The notes under the pieces were generated by a model. That model saw only the letters and a list, made by a program, of their open reading frames with translations. It searched no databases and was not told the origin of the DNA. 53,534 nt of DNA. It comes from an uncultured Pirellulaceae bacterium (GTDB lineage Bacteria; Planctomycetota; Planctomycetia; Pirellulales; Pirellulaceae). Positions 35,216-43,954 of this stretch are shown one piece after another. The translations under genes and the position numbers were made by a program. The stretch is from assembly GCA_905480545.1 (NCBI GenBank), contig CAJQQR010000169.1, positions 1-53,534 of the forward strand. Reading direction: 5' to 3'. Every line of letters starts with the position of its first letter. Position 1 is the stretch's first letter.

Positions 35216-36391
35216 TCAAAAAGCTTGTTCGTAAATGCCCAATAATGATTCGGCATCAACTGGACGTGGATTAAAGTTTCCGGTCCACTGCTTTGCCGCT
35301 TCGCCCGCCAATTGGCCCAGTTTCTCGCGTTCGACGCCCAGTTCGTTCAATTGTGTGGCCAAACCCGCCGCGCGAACAAACTGTTGTACCGCGTCCGCAA
35401 GCAAGTCTGACTTTTTGTCTCCTTTGCTATCAGCAAAGTTCGACGGATTACATGAATCGTACAATTCTTCGTACAGTTCTTCAAATTCGACCGCATTAAA
35501 TCGAATCACATGCGGCAACATCAATCCAACGGCCTGCCCATGCGAAGTGTCGTATTCCGCCGTCAACGGATTCGCCAGCGCATGGCTGGCACCCAACATC
35601 GAGTTTTCGATTGCCAACCCGGCAAACGCCGCACCCAACTGCATCGAAGCCCTCGCATCTAAATCATTCGGATCGGTCAACACCTGGTGGAAATTGGAAG
35701 CGAGCAAACGCCAAGATTCTTTGCTGAAAAAACTGGACATCGAATTTCGCTTGGTCGTCACAAATGTCTCAAGGGCATGTGAAATGGCATCAATACCGGT
35801 CAATGCTGTGACCTGAGACGGCTGTGTCAAAGTCAATTCCGGGTCAAGGATCGCGACCTTGCATGATGCCCGCTTGTCACCGCACGCCATCTTCACGTGA
35901 GATTCGGCATCTGAAATCAGCGCGAACGATTGCATCTCACTGCCCGTGCCCGATGTGGTGGGAATCGCGACCATGGGCAACAAATCACTGGTTGCTTTTC
36001 CGACGCCCCAATAGTCCTGTATTTTGCCACCACAGCTGTAAAGAAAATTGATCCCTTTGGCGCAGTCCATCGAACTGCCACCACCTAAACCAATAATCAA
36101 TTCTGGCCGGAATTCCTTGGCAACAGCAAGCCCCGATTCCACGTTTGCGGTGGTGGGATTCTCTTGCGCCCCATCAAAAAGCAATACCTTCGCCCCCGCT
36201 TTTTCCAGCGATGAAATTCCCTTTTGTGTATGACCGGCGGCAACGACGCCGGGGTCGCTAATTACCAGTACGCGATTTCCAAATGGGATCGCCAATTCCC
36301 CCAACCTCTCAATCGAACCGGCGCCAAAAACCATGCGAGTCCGAGGCTCAAAGTCAAACGGCTTGATGATATCTTTTACGTCAACCTGCAT
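35216..36391 (-). CDS. Iron-containing alcohol dehydrogenase
   Basis: The family reduces aldehydes or oxidises alcohols with NAD(P) and a divalent metal. GLGGGSSMDCAKG (around residue 95) is the nucleotide-binding loop. The metal-binding segment is seen in GIDAISHALETF and GASHALANPLTAEYDTSHGQAVG, with the expected Asp and His residues. At 391 aa it has the usual length. It lies downstream of the aldehyde dehydrogenase gene, separated by a hairpin terminator. Together with the adenylating enzyme and aldehyde dehydrogenase it could take a carboxylic acid to an alcohol (or the reverse). Confidence 0.92.
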   Translation of the reverse strand: MQVDVKDIIKPFDFEPRTRMVFGAGSIERLGELAIPFGNRVLVISDPGVVAAGHTQKGISSLEKAGAKVLLFDGAQENPTTANVESGLAVAKEFRPELIIGLGGGSSMDCAKGINFLYSCGGKIQDYWGVGKATSDLLPMVAIPTTSGTGSEMQSFALISDAESHVKMACGDKRASCKVAILDPELTLTQPSQVTALTGIDAISHALETFVTTKRNSMSSFFSKESWRLLASNFHQVLTDPNDLDARASMQLGAAFAGLAIENSMLGASHALANPLTAEYDTSHGQAVGLMLPHVIRFNAVEFEELYEELYDSCNPSNFADSKGDKKSDLLADAVQQFVRAAGLATQLNELGVEREKLGQLAGEAAKQWTGNFNPRPVDAESLLGIYEQAF

Positions 36392-36479
36392 TTTTGAAAA
36401 CCGAAATTTCGGTGCCAGTCAGTGTTTGCAAACAATTTTTGTTGGGAAATTCGAACGTCTAGAAAATCAAAAACGAACA

Positions 36480-36507
36480 AAACCCGATCAATTAAAAGAT
36501 CGGGTTT
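36480..36507 (-). terminator. Rho-independent terminator between aldehyde and alcohol dehydrogenase genes
   Basis: A 10-bp perfect stem (36480-36489 with 36498-36507) has an 8-base loop. On the minus strand it is followed by a T-rich run (TTTTGTTCGTTTTTG). It lies 32 bases beyond the aldehyde dehydrogenase stop and before the alcohol dehydrogenase start, so the latter probably has its own promoter. Confidence 0.75.
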
Positions 36508-36539
36508 CATTCCAGGTTGTACTATTCGGTTTGCGTTTC

Positions 36540-37973
36540 CTAGGCCATCGCCATTTCTTCGGCAACCTGATAAGCACGTGATCGAAATAGGAAATCAATG
36601 ATATTTCCTTCGTGTGGCTGCAGCCAGTTCAATTTACTGGTCGGAATGCCACCGATGTTTAAACGGTCAATGTTTGTCGCGTCGGTTAGGTTGCGAATCA
36701 TATTCGGATCCTTGGTGATCGCCGTACAAACAAGCGTATAGCCCATCTTTTTGATCATTTGATCCTGGGGGCAATTTACGACCGACGCAAAGGGGAACAT
36801 GAATTCCTTAGATGCGATCCCGCATTCGGATGATTCACAATGTGCAATCACCGGGCGAAGATACGAACATAAATCTTGCTCAACGAGACGCTCACCGTAT
36901 TGCCCCGTCATGTCGGTCACACCACTTTCTTTCAAATCCTGCTCAAGCATCGCCCAAGTGCCGGTTCCTTGAGCCTTGTTTGTAAATGCAGCGATGCCAG
37001 CGTCGGGGTCGCTTGGTGGCTTCACTTCGATTGGACCCAGACGTTCAGCGAGTGCCGCTGCGATTTCTTTTGTGTGTCGTGATGCCCAAATACCTGAGCA
37101 GTTGATGCACCCTCGCCCGCCGTTGATGACAATACTTTCAGCCATCACATCGATGTATTTTTCCCAATCGTCAACCAGGTCATCACCGAGAATGATTTTT
37201 GAGAATCCGGGGCCATGCACTTGGACTTTCGGATTGCCTTTAAACTGTTCAATCGTTTGCATGCTTCCAAAAATCATGCTGCGTCCTGCGTCGGACATAA
37301 TTGCTCCACCACAATCATGGCCACCAGGGTAAAGGCTGATCGACTCAGGTGGAATGCCGGCCTTCATAAACGCTGCGGCCATTCGGTACGGCGTCCAGAT
37401 TTCCTGCGAACCGGGCTTCAAAACCAATCCGATTTGAAGAGGGATTGCCGGTAGCCAGAGCGTATGAACACCCGGCGAATTAGACGGAAGCACTGCGCCC
37501 AAAATTGGCGTTTGAGCCTGGTAACTGACGACGACATCGCGATTTTCCTTGCCAAACCCTTCGTTCAGAATGTTCAAATCCAAACCGCGTGTTAGGCAAT
37601 CCAGGATTTGCTCCATGTTTCGAAGGACGAATGAGTTCTTCGACATGTTCTTCCGGCACATGTGCTCCGGAAGACCGGTAGTCGCCGATTGCTGGTGTAC
37701 AAAGTCGTCAGGTGATTGCACTCCATCACCAATTTCCAAATCAGCGGATTCGTAATAATCAGCAGCTTTGGCAACCATTTCCAGAAGTTGGGCGGGTGGA
37801 ATCTCGCGCAGCTTTTCTCGCGCCACATGAGCCTTGCGAAGATCACGGGAAATGATCCCACCATTCGCTTTGCTGAGTCTGCATATCGGTTCACCGGTTG
37901 CAAAGTGAACAACGTCTTCCACATCTAATGATTCGTAAGGCTTCCCCCAACGTAAAACAGGGACGTTTAGCAC
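36540..37973 (-). CDS. Aldehyde dehydrogenase-family protein (acyl-reductase type)
   Basis: The catalytic cysteine block GGRGCINCSG and the NAD-binding QIGLVLKPGSQEIWTPY segment identify the ALDH superfamily. The first ~110 residues are unlike typical ALDHs, and no ELGG-type glutamate is obvious, which fits acyl-AMP/acyl-CoA-reducing members. I recall planctomycete homologues called 'arylcarboxylate reductase component'. The 477-aa enzyme lies 302 bases downstream of the adenylating enzyme on the same strand. The substrate is unknown. Confidence 0.83.
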   Translation of the reverse strand: MLNVPVLRWGKPYESLDVEDVVHFATGEPICRLSKANGGIISRDLRKAHVAREKLREIPPAQLLEMVAKAADYYESADLEIGDGVQSPDDFVHQQSATTGLPEHMCRKNMSKNSFVLRNMEQILDCLTRGLDLNILNEGFGKENRDVVVSYQAQTPILGAVLPSNSPGVHTLWLPAIPLQIGLVLKPGSQEIWTPYRMAAAFMKAGIPPESISLYPGGHDCGGAIMSDAGRSMIFGSMQTIEQFKGNPKVQVHGPGFSKIILGDDLVDDWEKYIDVMAESIVINGGRGCINCSGIWASRHTKEIAAALAERLGPIEVKPPSDPDAGIAAFTNKAQGTGTWAMLEQDLKESGVTDMTGQYGERLVEQDLCSYLRPVIAHCESSECGIASKEFMFPFASVVNCPQDQMIKKMGYTLVCTAITKDPNMIRNLTDATNIDRLNIGGIPTSKLNWLQPHEGNIIDFLFRSRAYQVAEEMAMA

Positions 37974-38275
37974 GGTATTCTCCGGTTGTGTTTGATTTTT
38001 GAAAGTTGTTTGGTTCGGGTTTTAGATTTTAAAAAAGCCACGAGAGCAAATTCGAATCTGCGTCTGAAAAATAACAAGCAGAAAACCGGGAAACGTACCG
38101 ACCGCCTGCTTAAGAACTCAACAAAAGCTCACGATTGATTGTTTGAATCTTATGACTTGTTTGTCCCGCTGTCTTGGGAAAAGTTCATCCGACAACGCGA
38201 GGATCAAAAGTGTCAACGCATTGCCTTCGGATGAAATCCCAAAAAGATCACTGGCGCCTGAATTTCATCAATCGA
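37974..38275. other. 302-bp gap between adenylating enzyme and aldehyde dehydrogenase genes
   Basis: No convincing gene. The gap probably holds the aldehyde dehydrogenase promoter. I did not find a clear terminator after the adenylating enzyme. Confidence 0.4.
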
Positions 38276-39397
38276 TTAATAAACGCCAACGGTGGTCGCA
38301 GAGGCGATCTCGTGGAAAGGCCGAACACCGCTCACTCCGTCCCAGGGGTACGTGTCAAATGGGGCTTCACGCTCGCCTTCATCGCGTTCCATAAAGCCCG
38401 GGACAAAAAACTCATCCGTCAGTGTTGTTAACTTTACACGTCCCGTTTCGCCATATCCTACGACTTGATCGTAATCGTCGAAACTCACAACCTCTGTCGT
38501 GGCTCTGGGTTGGGGAGCGTAATACGAAATTTTGTACTGTTCTTCGGCAGTGACGGGCTTGCTGCACGCTAACCCCATCAACGTGTTGCCGTATGTCGGC
38601 GTCATGTAAATTCCGCTCTCTTCCGGCGGGCCGCCGAATAATTCTTCAACACAATAGCGGGTCCATTGCGGTGTGAATTCTGTACCGCCAGAGAAGATAC
38701 CGGTGATGCCAACTTCTTTCAGCGATGTACCTCGATCTTCCAATCCCAAGCAAAGCGAATCCAAGAGTTTCGGCGTAGCAAACATGCACTTGATGTCATG
38801 ATTCGCAGTCAAGACTGTCACTGCTTGATCGATGCAATGCTTCTTGTATTCCTCCAGGTGTTCCATCCACCCTTTTTTGATGAGTTTCACTACCCAACGC
38901 GGATCGAGGTCGATGCAAAAACATATTCCGCCTCGTACCTGGCAGAGATGTTCAACCGCCAAACGTAATCGACGCGGACCAGACGGACCAAGCATTAACC
39001 AGTTTGCACCCTTGGGAAAGTACTCATCAGGTAGCGTTTCGCTGAAGAGTTCGTAATCGCGGCGAAAGTCGTTGATCACCATCCGTGACTTTGGTATGCC
39101 GGTTGTACCACCGGTTTCGAATACGTAAGCCGGCTGTCCGGCGTGTCCTTTCGGTATCCAGCGTTCGATTGGCCCCCCGCGAAGCCATTCATCTTCAAAG
39201 TGTGGGAACTTTTTCAAATCGTCGTAGCACTTGACTTCCGACATCGGGTCAAAATTTAATTCCTTTTTCTTTTCCAACCAAAATGGACTACCAGTGGAAT
39301 CGTGGAAGTGATACTGCACAACTTCGTATGTGTGCTTATCGAGGGCATCTTTTGCTTTTGCAATTTCGGATTGCAAATCAACTTCGGCTGTGCTCAT
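38276..39397 (-). CDS. AMP-forming adenylate-ligase-like protein (acid activation)
   Basis: The adenylation loop is ETGGTTGIPKSRMV near residue 92. Further AMP-binding landmarks are FATPKLLDSL, GIFSGGTEFTPQ and TPTYGNTLMG. At 373 aa it is shorter than full acyl-CoA synthetases, as in LuxE-like or phenazine/arylcarboxylate activating proteins. It could activate a carboxylic acid as acyl-adenylate for the adjacent aldehyde dehydrogenase. This is inferred from gene order and from the known LuxC-LuxE pairing. No phosphopantetheine carrier is nearby. Confidence 0.83.
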   Translation of the reverse strand: MSTAEVDLQSEIAKAKDALDKHTYEVVQYHFHDSTGSPFWLEKKKELNFDPMSEVKCYDDLKKFPHFEDEWLRGGPIERWIPKGHAGQPAYVFETGGTTGIPKSRMVINDFRRDYELFSETLPDEYFPKGANWLMLGPSGPRRLRLAVEHLCQVRGGICFCIDLDPRWVVKLIKKGWMEHLEEYKKHCIDQAVTVLTANHDIKCMFATPKLLDSLCLGLEDRGTSLKEVGITGIFSGGTEFTPQWTRYCVEELFGGPPEESGIYMTPTYGNTLMGLACSKPVTAEEQYKISYYAPQPRATTEVVSFDDYDQVVGYGETGRVKLTTLTDEFFVPGFMERDEGEREAPFDTYPWDGVSGVRPFHEIASATTVGVY

Positions 39398-39984
39398 GAT
39401 TTTGAAATTGGGTCAGAACTTAGGGGGTTAGGTCAAAGCAATCGGTTCGACAATGCCACCGTTTGGATGAAACAGAGTGGCAATTGAGTTTGGTGCACAC
39501 CGTTACGCCGCAACCAAACCGTGATCAGGCGTCTACCTTGATAGGAATCGAAAAGAGAAGACGCTTGCGAGTCCTTTAAAATACCGCCAAAAAACTGGTT
39601 AAACAACGGTCTGTGTTATAGGAAGCTGACAATTCTGTTCGACGAATTCGATTGGGGCGGATTCACGCGACTCTGCAAATCTTGATTAAAACTCGGTTTA
39701 AGTAGACTTTTCGTTTTCAACCGGTCGCTTTGCTCCGCGGAATGCATTCAGTTTTGCGATCACAAAAAGGACCGTCGCCAGTTTTCGTGACATCAAAAAA
39801 GCCTCTCGAGAACCCTCGGTGCGGATGATTACAAGTCAGGATTGACGTGCGTTGTCATCATTAAAATGTCCGTTGCCACCGCGGATTTTTCAATTTTGGA
39901 GTGCTTGAAGTAGAAAACATCCGTCTCTCTCCTTCGATTCCGCGAGCCACCGACCGAAATGTGACGCCTTGTGCGGCTTCACGG

Positions 39985-40052
39985 ATTGTTAAACCGCGTA
40001 CCCAACGGGCCGCGACTAGAATCGCGGGGCGATGCCCACGCGGTTTAACAAT
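39985..40052. repeat. Structured palindrome: 15-bp perfect inverted repeat with nested stem
   Basis: ATTGTTAAACCGCGT at 39985-39999 pairs perfectly with ACGCGGTTTAACAAT at 40038-40052. The 38-base centre contains a further CCGCGA/TCGCGG stem (about 40010-40027). GTTAGGT follows the right arm at once, at 40054-40060. This resembles the right half of an integron attC site (GTTRRRY), but the matching left-end box is absent. It may be a dispersed planctomycete element or a structured RNA. Confidence 0.6.
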
Positions 40053-40094
40053 TGTTAGGTTGACTCGAAACAGAAAAAGTAACCGAAAACTCTA

Positions 40095-40122
40095 CAAAAA
40101 ACGGCGAGCCAAAAACTCGCCG
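40095..40122 (-). terminator. Rho-independent terminator of the DUF1080 gene
   Basis: A 7-bp stem, CGGCGAG (40102-40108) with CTCGCCG (40116-40122), has a 7-base loop. On the minus strand it is followed by TTTTTT (complement of 40096-40101). It lies about 57 bases beyond the stop of the DUF1080 gene. Confidence 0.85.
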
Positions 40123-40178
40123 CAGTGATTTCAGTTTCGGGTACCGTGCCCGATTACAAACTCTTAATCCAAGTGAAT

Positions 40179-40796
40179 TCAGTCAAGTTTCTTGACCTTG
40201 ATGTCTTTGAAGTAAACCTTGCTAATCGGATCGTGAGCCTGAAAAGCAAACGTGCCTTCGCTTAGCAATCGTTCGAAATCCTTGCCTGCCTTCTTACCTT
40301 CCGGCTCCGTATATGTGTTCACCGTTTTGCCATCGATTTTCACTTCGACAGTTTTTCCTTTAACGATAATCTCTTGGGTGTACCAAACGTTGTCTTTTGC
40401 AGGAGAATTATTCATGACGTCTTTCACGGCATAGATGCTTGCTGTTTTTCGAGGATCACCGTGAGTGTTGTTGACTTGGCATTCGTAGCCGCCCTTTGGC
40501 CAGCCCGATTTCTGGAACTTGGTATGGAAATAGATTCCGGCGTTGCTCTTGGGCTTGGTCATGACTTTGCAGCTAAAGTGAAAGTTTTTAAAGGGGGCCA
40601 TGTCGCCCATGTAAAACAGGTGGCTGCGATCGCCATTGCAAACAAACGCGCCGTCTTCGATTTTCCAGGAATCTTTATTCTCATTGACTTTCCAATCGCC
40701 GAACGTTTTACCGTCAAAGAGCGAAACCCATTCGTCGGCTGCGAATGTCGCCGAACAAAACGTGGACAAAACGGCAACCATTAGTAATTTCTTCAT
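40179..40796 (-). CDS. Secreted DUF1080 (3-keto-disaccharide hydrolase-like) protein
   Basis: DUF1080 proteins are concanavalin-like beta sandwiches common in planctomycetes, and some hydrolyse 3-keto-sugars. A signal peptide is clear (MKKLLMVAVLSTFCSATFA). WVSLFDGKTFGDWKV, NAGIYFHTKFQKSGWPKGGYECQVNN and FAFQAHDPISKVYFKDIKVKKL match the family from start to end. At 205 aa it is a single-domain form. A terminator follows. It stands alone, so the substrate is not suggested by context. Confidence 0.92.
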   Translation of the reverse strand: MKKLLMVAVLSTFCSATFAADEWVSLFDGKTFGDWKVNENKDSWKIEDGAFVCNGDRSHLFYMGDMAPFKNFHFSCKVMTKPKSNAGIYFHTKFQKSGWPKGGYECQVNNTHGDPRKTASIYAVKDVMNNSPAKDNVWYTQEIIVKGKTVEVKIDGKTVNTYTEPEGKKAGKDFERLLSEGTFAFQAHDPISKVYFKDIKVKKLD

Positions 40797-41138
40797 GCTG
40801 ATCCTTCTGGAAAATGATTTTGGTCTGATTTCTGGTTTTTAAAAATACGCTGGCTCTACGGCCGCATCATTGGACGCGGAGCTAAATTTCCGCAAGAGAC
40901 ACAATGAGGCTAAATCATAACCGCATACCGGGCGAAAACCAAGATTCTAAATTGCATTGTGCCACGGTTTGTACGCCAGATTGGGCAGGGCGTTTTCCTG
41001 ATCGTCCGGTTTTGCGGAGGATTGCCAATGCGGTTTACGTCCGCCGTAACATTGTGAATCTCGTTCCCCAGAGCCCCGAATTCATGGACTGAGATGCCGA
41101 TGGCATTAACGTTTTTGCAACTTGAATACCGTGGGCAA

Positions 41139-41172
41139 TGGCATTCTAAAGCTATGGGCGTCAGTCCATGGT
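41139..41172. repeat. Dispersed palindromic repeat, copy A
   Basis: The core ATGGGCGTCAGTCCAT forms a near-perfect stem around GTCA. This 34-base stretch matches 48664-48697 at 28 of 34 positions. Minus-strand translation gives a GLTP(I)A-type peptide of a kind I recall being common in planctomycete hypothetical proteins. Both copies sit just beyond the 3' end of a GspG-like remnant. Confidence 0.7.
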
Positions 41173-41255
41173 TCGAATTCATGAAGCTTTTCGAGTCATA
41201 AAGTGATGGCATTCATGGCGGCGGAAAACCAAAGCGGTTTGAATCGTGTGAGATC

Positions 41256-41790
41256 GTGATTATTGCTTTTTGTTTGTTATCCCATATCCATCGCCCGCAG
41301 TTCCGTTGGGTCCATTACTGGAGATCGTAAAACGGTGCGATGAGTTTTTTGCGTCCACAAAGACTGATTTGTACCGACTCGGCTACAGGGCTTTCAGGAT
41401 TTCTTCGCTGACCAAATAAGGCCCCCCGGCTTTCTTGCGATTTAATCGTGTCTGGACATCGAACAGGATCGTGTTTTTATCCCCAGGTCGGGAATCCCAG
41501 TTTTTGGCTGGCATGCAGACCTGTTGCCACTCTTAAAAAATATCCGTTTTTTCGTTTCAAAGGATTGGTCGGTTCTCACGAAACCACTGAATATAGAATG
41601 AAAAACTTCCGTCCTTTTGGGCTTCGATTTCCAAAGAACTTGAAACGACGATTTCGTCAACTTTGCCGTGGGAGATTGCTTTGATCTTGGGGGCTAGGCG
41701 ATGGATGCGACTGTCTATTTCATCCTGTTCTTGGTCCACAACTGCCGAATTCAAAATAAGAAACAAAATTCCCAAATTCTCAATGAGCAA
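41256..41790 (-). pseudogene. Decayed GspG-like (pseudopilin C-terminal domain) gene, copy A
   Basis: One minus-strand frame reads KKAGGPYLVSEEILKAL, stop (TAG), then SSHRFTISSNGPNGTAGDG before another stop. GPYL and the later F-T-I-S-x-x-G-P-N-G-x-x-G-D-G are the conserved C-terminal features of GspG-type pseudopilins. The upstream part continues in another frame, and no intact N-terminal methylation site is found. It therefore appears broken by a stop and at least one frameshift. A homologous remnant lies at 48759-49212. Confidence 0.6.
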
Positions 41791-42371
41791 ACGAAGAATC
41801 CTCGATCAAGAATTACGCGTTGATTGGGAATAAAGGGATCATGACGCGGGCACGAAGACCATGCCTGAATCGGCAAGCATGTTACTTCGCCGAGTTAAAA
41901 ACATAATTCGTAGAACGGTCAAAGCAGGGGCGTCGACACGGTTGCGGATCTGATTTGGGCTAAACAAGAATCAGTTCACCAACCAATGGGAACTTTTATC
42001 CATGCTGATGTTGGCGGCCACGACGACGGATCATTTTTCCAGCGAACCGGTGTGAAGTGATCTCACCGAACGTAAGTCTGCTCGGCAGAGGCGAAAGCCA
42101 CGAAACAGAGTCGTTTTTTGTACGGAGCCGATGAGCCCAGCAATTCCAATCATATCAGTCAAAATACGCTCCGTTCTATTTTGGCCGTTAACGTCCAACC
42201 GCCTCAAAGGCAGACGGGAGTGCGTTGCGGACAATGCCTGCAGTTATTTCAGAGAGGCCGCAACTATTGCAGGCAGTTTCGGAGAGCGTTGCTTTTTTCG
42301 AGTCTTTTACCGGTGAAATCTTAGGCACTCCATTTGCTGGGGTGGCTGATGAAAATCCAACCGGAGGGAAA

Positions 42372-43214
42372 ATGAGCTTTATCCAGAAAAAAACTATTAG
42401 CAACACTCTATTGCTAATCACGTCATTGATGACCGTTAGTTTTTATTTCAGCAATGCTGTTTATGCAGAGGAAGTTACTACAGCAGTAGGAAGTGGAAAC
42501 TTGTCATTGCCTTCTCCGGCAATCCACGACTCGATTGGCACGGAGTCCAGTGGGATCCTTTCAACAAAAAATCAGAGGCGTTACCTCATGGTAGCGGTTC
42601 TGTTTTTGGGATGTGGATTGGTCGCTTGGGTCGGATGTTCATCCCAATTTCTCGTTGAAAAAAGCGCAGTCATCATTTCAATTAATGGTAACAGCAAGAA
42701 TGTGAATAAGTCAGGTTTGATTCTCGGACTCTGGCCATTTAAGACTGTTAAGCTTAGGCGTTCTACATCGCAACTTATTTACTTTGAGTCATCGAAAATG
42801 CCGATTGCTCCCTTGCTCTCGGGAGTAAAGTTCGCCGGCGCCCTCTGGGTTGAATCGGAGGCTCAAAAAGTTCGGACCGCGTCGATTGAAAACATTTTGT
42901 GGCTGACACTTTTGTCTGTTCCATTGAAAAATTTCCTGCCGCAATTGTGCGCCGAAACGCCGGAGGATTTCGAAAACGCGAATCTGGAAAGCAATCTTCG
43001 GGAAAAGTTCAATGAATTGTGTCTGCCAATGGGCGTGCGGGCAAAGTCACTCTCGTTTATTTTTATCAAGAATGAACGGGACATAGAGAATGAACTGGAC
43101 ATCGAGAATGTCCTCGCATCTGTGATGGACTTTCAACAATCAAATGGTTCGCGGCGAAAAGTGATACTAAAGCCAAAGGACTGCAGCGATTACAGAGCAC
43201 ATTCGATTATCTAG
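42372..43214 (+). CDS. Hypothetical membrane protein, 280 aa, beside the NO-signalling genes
   Basis: ATG at 42372 is preceded by GGAGGGAAA, so I prefer it to the upstream start that adds 49 residues. A hydrophobic N-terminal signal or anchor (SNTLLLITSLMTVSFYFSNAVYA) is followed by a second hydrophobic helix near residue 75-97 (YLMVAVLFLGCGLVAWVGC). The rest is a mixed alpha/beta region ending with charged ENELDIENVL. A weak resemblance to SPFH/band-7 proteins is possible but not demonstrable. It precedes the sigma-54 regulator by about 690 bases on the same strand. Confidence 0.65.
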   Translation: MSFIQKKTISNTLLLITSLMTVSFYFSNAVYAEEVTTAVGSGNLSLPSPAIHDSIGTESSGILSTKNQRRYLMVAVLFLGCGLVAWVGCSSQFLVEKSAVIISINGNSKNVNKSGLILGLWPFKTVKLRRSTSQLIYFESSKMPIAPLLSGVKFAGALWVESEAQKVRTASIENILWLTLLSVPLKNFLPQLCAETPEDFENANLESNLREKFNELCLPMGVRAKSLSFIFIKNERDIENELDIENVLASVMDFQQSNGSRRKVILKPKDCSDYRAHSII

Positions 43215-43591
43215 AGATCCTTCGATAGAACTTTTTGTTGCCGTTTTCGTCGCATTTTGGGCGGCAACATGAATCACTCGGTGAGGCGTGACGAGTAACA
43301 TTATCGATTTGCAATCTTTGATCCCTCGATACAGCAATGGATGAAAACGTATCGTTCTCGGATGTTCAGTACAGGAGTAGTCTCCTGCGATCTTGTAACT
43401 GGATAGAAATTCTAAAACCCTATTTGCTGTTGGTGCGGGCAATCCGCGACCAGTATTTCAATGTGTTCTGATGCGGAATCACCTGCCATGAAAATTGCAT
43501 GTAAGGGGATTACAGCAGTTTTTCGTTGGCTAGTCAGATCAACATGGCTTCTGTGTAAGTGTCGGTTTCTGAGGGGCATCCGAGGGTTGTC
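43215..43591. other. 377-bp spacer with a weak hairpin
   Basis: An 8-bp inverted repeat (TGTTGCCG at 43236-43243 and CGGCAACA at 43262-43269, 18-base loop) lies 22 bases past the preceding stop. It has no T-run, so a terminator role is doubtful. No gene is seen. Confidence 0.4.
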
Positions 43592-43954
43592 ATGACCAAC
43601 CAAGAGAGTCATCCTCAAATAGGAGCCAACGCGGCACTCGATATCGCGAAGTTGGTGCTGGGAAGATCTTCCGATATTCCGAATTTTGCTGCCTTAGTTC
43701 ATAAATTTGGCCTTAGCTTTTTATTCTTGGGGGAGAGTCCGGAGCAAAGAAGTCAAATAAGGTATGATTTAGCAACGGAAAAAATCGACCTGATGAATTC
43801 AGAAGGTGTCGTTTTGGAATCAATGGAGCATTCCGGCACCCCGCGAATAGGCATCATTGTCGAACGAGCAAAGCCAGTAACATTGGGCCCGAGTGTAATT
43901 TGTAAATGTCGAAAATTTTGGTTATTGATGATGAGCCCTTCTCGCGGGAGTTGA
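43592..43954 (+). CDS. Small hypothetical protein overlapping the response regulator start
   Basis: The 120-aa frame from ATG 43592 (MTNQESHPQIGANAALDIAKLV...) has a protein-like, amphipathic composition for about 90 residues. It ends 49 bases inside the response regulator gene, where the last ~25 residues are forced by that overlap. An upstream GTG would add 11 residues. I do not recognise a family. The overlap would couple its translation to the regulator, so it may be a small partner of the signalling system. It could also be spurious. Confidence 0.45.
   Translation: MTNQESHPQIGANAALDIAKLVLGRSSDIPNFAALVHKFGLSFLFLGESPEQRSQIRYDLATEKIDLMNSEGVVLESMEHSGTPRIGIIVERAKPVTLGPSVICKCRKFWLLMMSPSRGS

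Larger units (their letters stand above)
39398..40178. other. 781-bp intergenic region with structured inverted repeat and terminator
   Basis: No gene is supported here. It contains the large inverted repeat at 39985-40052 and the terminator at 40095-40122. The part before 39960 shows no recognised element. It should also contain the promoter of the adenylating enzyme near 39398-39500. Confidence 0.6.
40797..42371. other. 1.57-kb region with pseudogene and repeats but no intact gene
   Basis: This gap lies between DUF1080 and the membrane protein gene. It contains a decayed GspG-like gene (41256-41790, minus) and a palindromic repeat (41139-41172). The last part (41800-42371) shows no gene; AGGGAAA at about 42364-42370 is the ribosome binding site of the next gene. 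Short frames here read as out-of-frame debris. Confidence 0.55.

Noticed and set aside
40910-41212. 100-codon minus-strand frame containing GLTPIA
   Set aside because: The frame runs through the dispersed palindrome and has no coherent domain. I treat it as translated repeat, not as a gene.
43236-43269. Inverted repeat after the membrane protein as a terminator
   Set aside because: The loop is 18 bases and no T-run follows, so the evidence is too weak.
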